A stretch of 50,209 bases of DNA, taken from NCBI GenBank assembly GCA_015233615.1, contig JADFXJ010000011.1, positions 1-50,209 of the forward strand, written 5' to 3'. The stretch comes from Nitrospirota bacterium. GTDB lineage: Bacteria > Nitrospirota > Thermodesulfovibrionia > Thermodesulfovibrionales > Magnetobacteriaceae. Under the pieces are notes generated by a model, which saw nothing but the letters and a program-made list of their open reading frames with translations, was not told the origin of the DNA and did no database searches. Made by a program: the position numbers and the translations under genes. Below, piece by piece: positions 26,600-34,139 of the stretch; within the stretch, counting starts at the first letter, position 1; each line of letters starts with the position of its first letter.

Positions 26600-26757
26600 C
26601 CATAAGGGTTCAGTATAGATATAGATCATAAGGGTTCAGCCATAAGGATTTAGTCATAAAGTTTCAGTATAGATCGTAAGGGTTCAGCCATAAGAGTTTA
26701 AATGTAGAGAATGCGATTAAAGCCATAAGGGGTTTAGCCATGAAGGATTAAATGTAG
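26588..26757 (+). repeat. Degenerate 14-bp tandem array starting in the uspA 3' end
   Basis: About nine imperfect units of CATAAGGGTTCAGC, some with spacer TATAGAT or AATGTAG. The first unit contains the stop codon of the UspA gene (GTAAGGGTTTAG), so the array seems to have grown from the end of the gene. No hairpin or frame is conserved. Confidence 0.7.
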
Positions 26758-26810
26758 CTAAAACTATTAAAACGGATTATCAGTACGGGCAGCACCATAA
26801 GACGGAAAGG

Positions 26811-26947
26811 GTACTAATACCACGTTGCATTCATTCGATTAACTCCGCTTTCATCGTCGAAAGCTCCTCGACGTACGTAACGAGTTACCCCCCTCACGGG
26901 GGGTAGGGGGATACGCCTGTGTCGCTTTCTCCTTGCCACCTTGTTGG
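26811..26947 (-). repeat. Intergenic repeat R1, copy B, with palindrome insert
   Basis: Reverse complement is homologous to 9071-9175 over its whole length. It differs by an insert of about 27 bases containing the 25-bp palindrome 26886-26910. The insert is flanked by TA on each side (GGCGTA before, GGTA after), consistent with a short target duplication, though TA alone is weak evidence. Confidence 0.65.
26886..26910 (+). repeat. 25-bp G/C palindrome, second copy
   Basis: ACCCCCC TCAC GGGGGGT followed by AGGGGG. It matches the kinase copy at 480-504 with one mismatch and interrupts R1 copy B. It looks like a minute mobile palindrome. Confidence 0.65.
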
Positions 26948-26972
26948 TCTTCTGACTGCATCTTGGTATATA

Positions 26973-26995
26973 GGCAACGAATTACACTCGTTGCC
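26973..26995. repeat. Perfect inverted repeat in spacer
   Basis: GGCAACGA and TCGTTGCC are separated by seven bases. The position, about 550 bases before the TauE operon, does not suggest a terminator. Between here and 27170 I see no gene. Confidence 0.45.
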
Positions 26996-27174
26996 CTGAA
27001 ACAGACAGGCATACCGACCGTGTCCGCTATTTTGAAACGGCTTGTTTCATAGTAACGGCCACGGTGGTGGTTCCGCTAACGATAGAAGCTGCATAAAAAA
27101 TAGCCGCCTGAAAAAGAATATATTTTCCGTCTTATGCCCGGTTAAAACTGAACATAGTTAATTATATTACGACA

Positions 27175-27191
27175 TGTTGCAGTTAGCAACA
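27175..27191 (+). promoter_or_regulatory. Candidate enhancer site for NtrC-type regulator
   Basis: TGTTGCagttaGCAACA is a perfect 6+6 inverted repeat, about 150 bases before the -24 element at 27332. The half-site TGTTGC recurs at 27193-27198 and 27253-27258. Position and symmetry suit an upstream activator sequence for a Fis-type helix-turn-helix, probably the regulator encoded at 24612. Confidence 0.5.
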
Positions 27192-27331
27192 CTGTTGCGT
27201 TTTTATGAAACGGTTAAAAACCCAATCATAAAGGGCATTTTGTTACTCCATGTTGCACAATGAAACTGCGTCCAAATCCTCCTTCCGTAAAATAATCTCG
27301 TGTTTCCAATAATATCAATCGGTTACCGTTT

Positions 27332-27347
27332 TGGCATGGTAATTGCT
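27332..27347 (+). promoter_or_regulatory. Sigma54 (-24/-12) promoter of TauE/UspA operon
   Basis: TGGCATGGTAATTGCT matches the consensus except for T in place of C in TGGCAC, with a perfect TTGCT. Transcription would begin near 27359, leaving a leader of about 190 bases that includes a 13-codon frame (27407) and a 24-bp tandem duplication (27459-27505). Confidence 0.8.
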
Positions 27348-27406
27348 TTATATGAAAACAGCATGAAACAATATAGATTAAATTTACTAAAGAGGATACA
27401 AACACT

Positions 27407-27448
27407 ATGATGCATTTTAAGTTTTTGGGAAACTGGTTTTACCCCTGA
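27407..27448 (+). CDS. 13-codon leader frame
   Basis: AAAGAGGA precedes an ATG at 27407, giving MMHFKFLGNWFYP and a TGA. It is hydrophobic and aromatic. It could be a leader peptide regulating the transporter operon, or a truncated small membrane protein. The stretch after it holds two copies of GCAGATTATGTTTG(G/A)GTAGATT (27461 and 27485). Confidence 0.35.
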   Translation: MMHFKFLGNWFYP

Positions 27449-27549
27449 GGTAGTTCTTTGCAGATTATGTTTGGGTAGATTTTGGCAGATTATGTTTGAG
27501 TAGATTAATAACTGGAAATCGAAGAAAGAACCGATGAGGAAAGTAAATT

Positions 27550-27798
27550 ATGGCAGACAATTACGGCAATTTAAAGAAGAAGCCTTACAATAAGACGCTT
27601 ATACTGGGTCTTATCAGCATAGCTCTTTACCTGTTGCTTTACGAAAAGCAGCACGAGATCAACGAGCTGTTTTCCAAGGGTGGGGTATACGCCTTTCTTC
27701 CTATAATCGCGGCGTTTGTATTCTCATTCTTCCATGGTGGTTTTACAGGTGGTTTTTGGGAAATTATTGGTATCGACGCAAAAAAACAAAAGAGGTGA
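27550..27798 (+). CDS. Small membrane protein preceding TauE/SafE transporter
   Basis: 82 residues with two predicted membrane helices (about 16-30 and 44-62), a basic N-terminus and a polar C-terminal tail ending KKQKR. No family is recognised. The start has GAGGAAAG upstream. The gene ends eight bases before the transporter's ATG, so it is probably an accessory subunit or assembly partner of the transporter. It is the first full gene after the sigma54 promoter. Confidence 0.75.
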   Translation: MADNYGNLKKKPYNKTLILGLISIALYLLLYEKQHEINELFSKGGVYAFLPIIAAFVFSFFHGGFTGGFWEIIGIDAKKQKR

Positions 27799-27805
27799 TA
27801 ACACT

Positions 27806-28900
27806 ATGCATGATTTAGCAGCGCAGGCGACAAGTTTCATTGATCTGGATACAACGAAGATTGTTTATTTATTCATAGTCGGGTTTATCGGGGGTCTCGT
27901 AAGCGGGTTCATTGGCTCCGGTGGGGCTTTCGTTCTCACTCCCGCCATGATGAGCCTTGGAGTGCCGGGATTGGTTGCCGTGGCCAGCAACATGTGCCAC
28001 AAGTTCCCGAAGGCATTGATTGGCTCCATGAAACGTTACAGGTACGGGCAGGTGGACGTGAAGCTTGGCGTAGTCATAGGCATTTCTGCTGAGGCCGGGG
28101 TTCTATACGGCGCGGGGTTACAGGAAAAAATCAAGGCCGCCTTCGGAGACGCAGGTTCGAACCTTTACGTCAGCGTCGCTTTCGTGCTCGTCCTGGGTAT
28201 CGTAGGCGGGATAATACTCAAAGACGTCCTGAAAAATCTCAGGGAAGGCACGTCGGACGAAGAAGAGAAGGTAACGCCGCTTGCAAAGTGGGTGCAATCC
28301 ATCAACATTCCCGGAACGATGGTTTATTTTAAAAGTATGAACGCCCGCATTTCGATACTTTTCACTCTTCCTCTGGGTTTTGCCACGGGAATGCTGGCGG
28401 CGACGATAGCCGTTGGCGGATTCTTAGGTGTTCCCTCGATGATATACGTCATGGGCGTACCCGGTCTTATGGCCTCGGCGACCGAACTGGTCATCGCCTT
28501 CGTCATGGGTCTTGGAGGCTCATTCAAATATGCCATGCACGGGATGGTGGACATACGGCTTTCCATGATAATCCTTGCCGGGTCTCTCTTTGGCATACAG
28601 CTCGGAGCGATCGGGACGACTTACGTAAAGCCGTTTTTGATAAAGGTTGTCATGGCCACTATAATGCTCATCGTGTTATTCAGCCGTGCCCTGATGGTGC
28701 CTGTTTACATGTCGCAACTAGGTCTTATAAGCAAAATGTCCGCAGAGATGGTTAAAGTGTTCAAGGCGACGAGTTTTGCGATTATGATTCTGGCGTTGTT
28801 TATTGGAGCGTTTATAGTATTGAAGGCTCTTTTCCAGGGGTTTATGGCAGAACGAAGGATACTGGCCGGGAAAGCCGAAGCCGTCAGCGTCGGGAAATAA
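27806..28900 (+). CDS. TauE/SafE family membrane transporter
   Basis: 364 residues with about eight to nine membrane helices. The N-terminal repeat GGLVSGFIGSGGAFVLTPAM and the second-half repeat GMLAATIAVGGFLGVPSMIY are typical of the TauE/SafE/YfcA family, which includes exporters of sulfite, sulfoacetate and other organic anions. Substrate is not predictable. A soluble loop (about 140-180) links the halves. I chose the ATG at 27806 because AGAGGTGAT precedes it; an in-frame extension to 27716 would overlap the upstream gene. It is followed by a tandem UspA gene, mirroring the UspA-SulP operon: a stress protein paired with an anion transporter. Confidence 0.88.
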   Translation: MHDLAAQATSFIDLDTTKIVYLFIVGFIGGLVSGFIGSGGAFVLTPAMMSLGVPGLVAVASNMCHKFPKALIGSMKRYRYGQVDVKLGVVIGISAEAGVLYGAGLQEKIKAAFGDAGSNLYVSVAFVLVLGIVGGIILKDVLKNLREGTSDEEEKVTPLAKWVQSINIPGTMVYFKSMNARISILFTLPLGFATGMLAATIAVGGFLGVPSMIYVMGVPGLMASATELVIAFVMGLGGSFKYAMHGMVDIRLSMIILAGSLFGIQLGAIGTTYVKPFLIKVVMATIMLIVLFSRALMVPVYMSQLGLISKMSAEMVKVFKATSFAIMILALFIGAFIVLKALFQGFMAERRILAGKAEAVSVGK

Positions 28901-28952
28901 GTAGCAAAGTAAGCTGAAAGATAAAAGTAAGCAGAAAAATAAGTAGAAAAAA
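28896..28952 (+). repeat. Short degenerate repeats after the TauE stop codon
   Basis: AAATAAGTAGCAAAGTAAGC is followed by further copies of AAGTAAGC/AAATAAGTAG. As with the array after the UspA gene, the first unit contains the stop codon. Confidence 0.45.
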
Positions 28953-28976
28953 TATGACCAGGAGGAGTAAAAAACA

Positions 28977-29876
28977 ATGGAAGCAGTCTCCAACATGGAT
29001 GTAATGTACAAGACACAGCTTATGGGCGAGCTCAAGTCACTGCTTTTAGCCGTAGACGGCTCACCTTACAGCGATGGAGCGATAAAAGAGGCGATGTTGC
29101 TGGCAAAGTCGTGCGGCATACGTCTTACGATGCTTTACGTTTTGGGTCTGAGCGACGGTTTCGAATCGGGGGGGCTAACCTTCGTAGAGCACACCGACAC
29201 GGCAATGCAGGATTATTTCGACAATCTCAGGGAAGAGGCGGCAGAGGAAAACGTAGAGCTCGACATAGTGGTGCGCAGAACCAGCGATGCGTACAAGGGG
29301 ATAATCGAGGAGGCTATCGATAAGAAGAGTGACGTCATTATAATGGGCAGGCGTGGAATGACCGGCCTGAAGAGGGTTCTCATGGGCAGCGTAACCGCGA
29401 AGGTCATAGCCTATGCTCCGTGCAAAGTGCTCGTTGTACCGAAGGAGGCCAACATAAAAGGCGAGAACATAATGCTTGCCACCGATGGATCGAGATTCAG
29501 CGAGGCGGCCAAAAAAGAGGCCATAAACATGGCTAAAAGGTGTCCGCATGTGAAGACTTTCACTGCACTTTCGGTGGCGTCCTCCAGTGACAAGTTGGGC
29601 GAGTCTAAGGCTATCCTCGAAAAAGTGAAGGTGGCGGCAAACAAGGAAGGCGTCGAAATGCAGGAACTAGCCACGGTGGGCATCCCTTACGAGACTATCC
29701 TGCAAACGGCAAAGGAACGGGATATAAACGTCATACTCACGGGCACCCATGGGAGGACTGGCATAGAAAAACTCCTGATGGGAAGCGTAGCCGAGAGGGT
29801 CGTCGCACTCTCCCATTGCTCGGTGCTGGTAGTAAAGGATAAAACGTACCCAGAAATAGAGCAGGCTTGCAACTAG
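28977..29876 (+). CDS. Tandem universal stress protein with intact ATP motifs
   Basis: 299 residues, two UspA domains (about 18-160 and 168-293). Both have a clean G2xG9xGS motif (GRRGMTGLKRVLMGS; GTHGRTGIEKLLMGS), so both are expected to bind ATP, unlike the tandem UspA at 17734 and the single UspA at 26180. GGAGGAG precedes the ATG. The 76-base gap from the transporter is filled with TAAGTAG-type short repeats. The operon is expected to be sigma54-dependent. Confidence 0.92.
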   Translation: MEAVSNMDVMYKTQLMGELKSLLLAVDGSPYSDGAIKEAMLLAKSCGIRLTMLYVLGLSDGFESGGLTFVEHTDTAMQDYFDNLREEAAEENVELDIVVRRTSDAYKGIIEEAIDKKSDVIIMGRRGMTGLKRVLMGSVTAKVIAYAPCKVLVVPKEANIKGENIMLATDGSRFSEAAKKEAINMAKRCPHVKTFTALSVASSSDKLGESKAILEKVKVAANKEGVEMQELATVGIPYETILQTAKERDINVILTGTHGRTGIEKLLMGSVAERVVALSHCSVLVVKDKTYPEIEQACN

Positions 29877-29990
29877 TTTTACGAGTACGGGCAATTTCCG
29901 GTAATAGTTAACAAAAGTATTACGGCCAATAATAAAGTATTATAGCGGCAGTTAAGTGGCAGTTTATATACAATGGCAGTCGATACAAAG

Positions 29991-30020
29991 GATGGATTCC
30001 CGCAAAAGCCGGAATCCATC
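29991..30020. terminator. Hairpin between TauE/UspA operon and FGE gene
   Basis: GATGGATTCC (29991-30000) and GGAATCCATC (30011-30020) are perfect 10-base arms around CGCAAAAGCC. TCCTTTTC follows on the plus strand. It sits between convergent genes and probably ends the plus-strand operon. It belongs to the same GGATTCC...GGAATCC type as the hairpin at 49008-49030. Confidence 0.5.
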
Positions 30021-30128
30021 TCCTTTTCGGTTGCGCACGGCGAATGCGCTCAGGACTATCGGAGCCGGCGTAACACAACCTGTGCCCGATATTTCCCTGA
30101 ATACAGAAAACCGGAATCCACAATACAA

Positions 30129-32204
30129 CTACTTGGAAGAAAACGCCACGCGAAGACCGTATTCTTTGTTGCTACGAAACGCAGGTTTGCCCCAGTTGCG
30201 GCAAGACACCCGCACAATCTGAGACGTGTGGAACCACGAACCTCCGCGAAGCACTCTCTTTTGACCGCTTGAAGGCCCTTTAGGATTATCCTTAGGACTC
30301 TCTCCGTAGTATTTCTCCCCGTACCAGTCCTGTACCCACTCCCATACATTACCATTCATGTCGTATATCCCTAACCCGTTTGGCTTCTTCTGCCCTACAG
30401 GATGCGTTTGTTTGTCTGAATTCTTATCGTACCACGCCACGCTGTCTATATCGTTTCCTCCTGAATACTTCTCCGCTTTCCCACCGCTGCTCGCCGCATA
30501 CTCCCACTCCGCCTCCGTCGGCAGCCGATACCCCTTGCCGCTCATCCCGCTTAGCTTCTTAAGAAACTCTTGCGCATCGTCCCAGCTTATATTCTCAACG
30601 GGATAGTTGTCGCCATTGTTGAATCCAGACGGATTACTCCCCATCACCTTCTGCCACTGCCTCTGTGTCACCTCATACTTCCCTATCCAAAAATCTTCCA
30701 CGCATACCTCATGTACAGGCTTCGCATCCGTTATATCAATATCTCCAAACGTGTTCCCCATCTGATAACACCCACCTTTGACAAAAACCATATCTTTTTC
30801 GAGTTTCGAAATAATTTCTTTCAAATCCGCTTCAATTTTTTCTGATAGTTTCTTTGCCTGGTCTCTATATTTACCGGCAGGGTACTTCTTGAAATATGCC
30901 TTAATGTCATCCAGCGAATCGCTTTCCTTCGCTTTCTGGTACCAGTAATCTTCCTCTGAAGGGAAAGAAGCGGAAAAAACTATTCTGAAGCCGGTATCCC
31001 GGAAAGACGCTGTTGACGGGTGGTCAACGTGGTAATTCGATGAACTGAGGTTCGCAATTTCTCCGTAGCACGTGCCGCCAAGATCAAAATGTTTCCCGTC
31101 GGCACGTGCATCCTGCACCCATTCACTAACGTTACCCAGCATGTCATACAAGCCCCATTGGTTTGGGTGGCGGGTTGCAACGGGATTCGTTCTTTTGCCG
31201 GAATTGTAGTTAAACCATTCGTATTGCCCGGCTTTATCCTTGTCGCTGCCGAAAGGCGCCTCTGTCCCGGTACCTGCCTGTGCCGCATATTGCCATTCAG
31301 CCGCGGTAGGGAGACGATATTTGTTTGTCTTTTCTTTATCGATCAGCTTTTGTATGAATTTTTGCGTATCATCCCAGCTTATTCCCTCTACGGGGTTGTT
31401 CCTGCCATGGTAAATGCTGGGATTCGTTCCCATGATTCTATTCCACTGTTCCTGTGTCACTTCCGTCGTTTGTAGCCAATAGCCTTCGGCCAGGGCTGTT
31501 TTTTGTTTCACGCCCTTCACGTCGCTCATTATGAATTCACCCTTCGGGATATAGACAAACTCCATGCCGAGGCTGTTTACGTATTTCTTGTTGGCCGGGC
31601 CCGATTTCATTACCGGCGTTTCAACTGGTTTTAAAGGGATGGATTGCAAACCGTCGAGTAACTCCTTTGCACTTTCTGCAGCGATTTTGTTTGACTGGCT
31701 TTTATCTGGTTTGCCTTCACTATTCAATGAGTCGTAACCAACTTCACGATAGTGTTTATAGCCAAGCTCTGCATAGTGGTTAGCCTTATCCATTTCGCCG
31801 GCCGCCCAGAAATTCCTCGCTGCTTGCACGGAAGTCAACGTGAGGCCGGCCGAACTTTTTGACACTCCGTCTTTGACCTGTATCAGATATGCTTTTTCAT
31901 ACCAATACGCCGCCTTGGCGTAATTGTATAATTTCTCCTCGGCAATGCCTAAATTGAACGCTATTGCGTCTGAGTTGGGATTTGCCGCCTGGGCGGCTTC
32001 CCAGGCTTTAATAGCCTCCTTATATTCTTCTTGTTTTAAGAAATCGACGCCTTTTTTTACCATGTCAACGTAATAGTCGCTTGCATAATTATTTCCTGTA
32101 GCACATGAAGATAAGATAAGGGCACACACTACCGCCAATATACGGACAGAGTGATACACTTCCGGGAAATAGCCTTTCGTTCTTGGTTCTGTCGCGGTTT
32201 TCAT
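30129..32204 (-). CDS. Lipoprotein with TPR-like region and two degenerate FGE-sulfatase domains
   Basis: 691 residues from ATG 32204 (AAAGGAG upstream). A signal with lipobox LSSC (Cys 34) marks a lipoprotein. A TPR-like region follows (about 45-165), then FGE-sulfatase domain 1 (about 205-425), a linker, and domain 2 (about 470-690). Each has the family landmarks (EVTQxQWxxxMGxNPS, NPVEGISWDD, YRLPTEAEWEYAA, GNVxEWVQD, GLRVAF). The catalytic cysteines of true formylglycine-generating enzymes (the CxxSYC-type segment after GGS) are absent: domain 2 reads GGSWFHTSQIVR. It is therefore unlikely to make formylglycine and may instead bind peptides or a ligand at the cell surface. It overlaps the GT9 gene by four bases and is the last gene of the precursor/maturase operon. 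Confidence 0.88.
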   Translation of the reverse strand: MKTATEPRTKGYFPEVYHSVRILAVVCALILSSCATGNNYASDYYVDMVKKGVDFLKQEEYKEAIKAWEAAQAANPNSDAIAFNLGIAEEKLYNYAKAAYWYEKAYLIQVKDGVSKSSAGLTLTSVQAARNFWAAGEMDKANHYAELGYKHYREVGYDSLNSEGKPDKSQSNKIAAESAKELLDGLQSIPLKPVETPVMKSGPANKKYVNSLGMEFVYIPKGEFIMSDVKGVKQKTALAEGYWLQTTEVTQEQWNRIMGTNPSIYHGRNNPVEGISWDDTQKFIQKLIDKEKTNKYRLPTAAEWQYAAQAGTGTEAPFGSDKDKAGQYEWFNYNSGKRTNPVATRHPNQWGLYDMLGNVSEWVQDARADGKHFDLGGTCYGEIANLSSSNYHVDHPSTASFRDTGFRIVFSASFPSEEDYWYQKAKESDSLDDIKAYFKKYPAGKYRDQAKKLSEKIEADLKEIISKLEKDMVFVKGGCYQMGNTFGDIDITDAKPVHEVCVEDFWIGKYEVTQRQWQKVMGSNPSGFNNGDNYPVENISWDDAQEFLKKLSGMSGKGYRLPTEAEWEYAASSGGKAEKYSGGNDIDSVAWYDKNSDKQTHPVGQKKPNGLGIYDMNGNVWEWVQDWYGEKYYGESPKDNPKGPSSGQKRVLRGGSWFHTSQIVRVSCRNWGKPAFRSNKEYGLRVAFSSK

Positions 32205-33046
32205 ATTTTCTCCTTTATTCTTTCGTAGATTAGTTCCGACCCAATCCTGTTCATGCAATGCTCCCCTGGCCCTCGTTCGCACAGTCGGGCATAAGCATTG
32301 TTTTTCGGCCCTATGCATCCGGCGCGCTGCGCGCACTCCTTAACCGCTCTCAGATGCACATGTCCCCGATAGCCGTATGTTTCGGCGATTGTCGGTCCCC
32401 ACAGCACAACGGCAGGCGTACCTGTAAGATGCGCCAGATGCATGATGAAATTGTCCGGTGTCACCACCATATCGCATCGCTTTACCAGCGCGGCCAATTG
32501 CCGGGGCGTGGTGAGGCCGAGCAAAGAGTACGCCCCGCGTATATGTTTGTTATTCATCTTCCCAACCTGAAGCACAAAGCACCCGTCACGCCTCAGCATC
32601 TTCACCAAATCCACCCAATAACCTATAGCCATCTCTTTTCTTGGTGAGTCGGAGGCGGGGGCTATGATGACGTTGTTCTTCCCAAACGGGATGTCGGCAA
32701 AAAGAGGAACATCCTCCGGCACTCCTGGCATATAGAGTTTTTCTTCCACCGGCACGGACAAACCGAAAATGGAAGCGAGTATCTGAAAGGCACGCTCCGT
32801 GCCGTATTCTTTTCTCGACCAGTAGCCGGTATCGATAATTTCCGCATTCTTTGGCGGGAAGCCGACGGCGTCAAGCGCCGGGTGGCCCTCAAGAATGCTC
32901 AGGTATTTTGTGCGGCGTATGAGGTTGTATTTTCTATCAGGGTTGCAATCGTACGCGAGTTTCAATGCTCCGGAGAGCATCAGTGCGTCGCCAAGCCCTC
33001 CAAGTGGGTTTATCCAGAGATTATCGTGTTTCATCGAAGGGTTCAA
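32201..33046 (-). CDS. Glycosyltransferase family 9 (heptosyltransferase-like)
   Basis: 281 residues. The N-terminal Rossmann half starts NPLGGLGDALMLSGAL; the C-terminal half has the donor-binding block VVTPDNFIMHLAHLTGTPAVV followed by LWGPT, and SDSPRKEMAIGYWVDL in between. This is the GT9 pattern known from lipopolysaccharide heptosyltransferases. The protein is somewhat short and has a Cys-containing C-terminus (CIGPKN, CERGPGEHC) like authentic GT9 enzymes. Its place within the operon (26-base overlap with the upstream radical SAM gene, 4-base overlap with the lipoprotein) suggests that it glycosylates the precursor product, possibly on Tyr or Ser, rather than lipid A. That is inference. 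Confidence 0.85.
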   Translation of the reverse strand: MNPSMKHDNLWINPLGGLGDALMLSGALKLAYDCNPDRKYNLIRRTKYLSILEGHPALDAVGFPPKNAEIIDTGYWSRKEYGTERAFQILASIFGLSVPVEEKLYMPGVPEDVPLFADIPFGKNNVIIAPASDSPRKEMAIGYWVDLVKMLRRDGCFVLQVGKMNNKHIRGAYSLLGLTTPRQLAALVKRCDMVVTPDNFIMHLAHLTGTPAVVLWGPTIAETYGYRGHVHLRAVKECAQRAGCIGPKNNAYARLCERGPGEHCMNRIGSELIYERIKEKI

Positions 33047-34139
33047 ACCTCAATCCCGTTACCGGTTCAAAGTAGCGTTCCAAAAAGCCGCGTTTGGCGT
33101 GGCACCAGTTCGTCTTGTGCCTGAAATCCTTGTGGGTGAACCACGAATCCAGCGGACAGCCGCCGTGGCAGATGGTCCAAAATCGGCACTTGCCGCAGCC
33201 GGAGTTGCGGAGCAGTTCGGTCCGCACAAGGAGTGCTTTGCGTTGCTCGTCCAGCATTACTTCGGAGAAACTCTTTTGTTCCACGTTTCCATAGTCGAGC
33301 ACTCCCCAATCCGAGGAGCGGCCGCAGTGGGAAAGACTCCCGTCCGGTGCGATATTGATATGGCTGTATGCACATCTGCCCGAGTCGCTGCAAACAAGGG
33401 ACTGTCTGCGCTCATCGATAAGGGTTAAATACGACTTAAAAGGGTTAACGTCGGGGTATCTCTCGCGGTGCTCCCACCAGACGGGAAAGATCGCTCCGAG
33501 AAATTCCACAAACTGCTTCGGGGTGATTGCGAGATCCTTTTTCCGTGAGTCGTCTATCAAAACCGGGTGGAAGTCAAAACCGCTCCCGATCTTGAGATTG
33601 GCCATATAGTGAAATAGTTCGAGGGGTTTTTGAAGACTTTTTTTTGTTACCACATAGATTACCCCGGAGGAAAATCCGTGCTTCTTTGACAGTGCATCAC
33701 CCTTCATAAATGCCCTGTTGTAAGTGTCGCTGTCGGGCTTTTCCACGCCGCGACCGCGGACGTGGGGGACAGGATCGAAACTCGACCCTATCTGATCGAT
33801 GCCAAGCTTTCTGAAGACCGGTACAAATGCCTCGCTGAATACCGTAAGGTTTGACTGTATGGCATGGCATATCCGGCCTTTAGTGGCGCCGCAGGTCTCT
33901 TCCTGCATACGATATGCATTTTCGAAATAGTCGGGCCCGAGCAACAACGGCTCGCCGCCGTGCCATATAATGTGAATGTCTTCCTCTTGTTTATCCGTGA
34001 GATATTCGTTTATTCTTTCGAATATGATTCCGAGCGTTTCCGGAGGCATGGTGCGCACCTTGCGCTTTTTACGCGCCACGTCGCAATACAGGCAGTTGGA
34101 GTTGCAATTCTCGGTGGGCTTTAAGATTATGGTTGCCAC
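33021..34139 (-). CDS. Radical SAM/SPASM maturase 2
   Basis: 372 residues. The radical SAM cluster motif CNSNCLYC (Cys 12, 16, 19; CX3CX2C) is followed by the GGEP motif (IWHGGEPLLL). The C-terminal SPASM domain has the full set for two auxiliary clusters: CAYSHINIAPDGSLSHC, then CGKCRFWTICHGGC (CX2CX5CX3C) and a final Cys in NWCHAK. The arrangement is closest to anaerobic sulfatase maturases and peptide maturases of the HxsB kind. It should modify a peptide substrate by radical chemistry, with the Tyr/Ser-rich protein at the head of the operon as the obvious candidate. It overlaps the preceding gene by 13 bases. Confidence 0.92.
   Translation of the reverse strand: MATIILKPTENCNSNCLYCDVARKKRKVRTMPPETLGIIFERINEYLTDKQEEDIHIIWHGGEPLLLGPDYFENAYRMQEETCGATKGRICHAIQSNLTVFSEAFVPVFRKLGIDQIGSSFDPVPHVRGRGVEKPDSDTYNRAFMKGDALSKKHGFSSGVIYVVTKKSLQKPLELFHYMANLKIGSGFDFHPVLIDDSRKKDLAITPKQFVEFLGAIFPVWWEHRERYPDVNPFKSYLTLIDERRQSLVCSDSGRCAYSHINIAPDGSLSHCGRSSDWGVLDYGNVEQKSFSEVMLDEQRKALLVRTELLRNSGCGKCRFWTICHGGCPLDSWFTHKDFRHKTNWCHAKRGFLERYFEPVTGLRFEPFDETR

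Noticed and set aside
26588-26757. Possible CRISPR array after uspA
   Set aside because: Units are 14 bp, degenerate and without regular unique spacers; no cas genes are present.
29956-30272. Short frames upstream of the FGE gene stop
   Set aside because: They span an intergenic hairpin and the antisense of the lipoprotein gene, with no protein-like features.
32201-33046. GT9 gene as lipopolysaccharide heptosyltransferase unrelated to the operon
   Set aside because: Possible by family, but overlaps of 26 and 4 bases with the radical SAM and lipoprotein genes argue that it belongs to the same pathway; kept as an open alternative.
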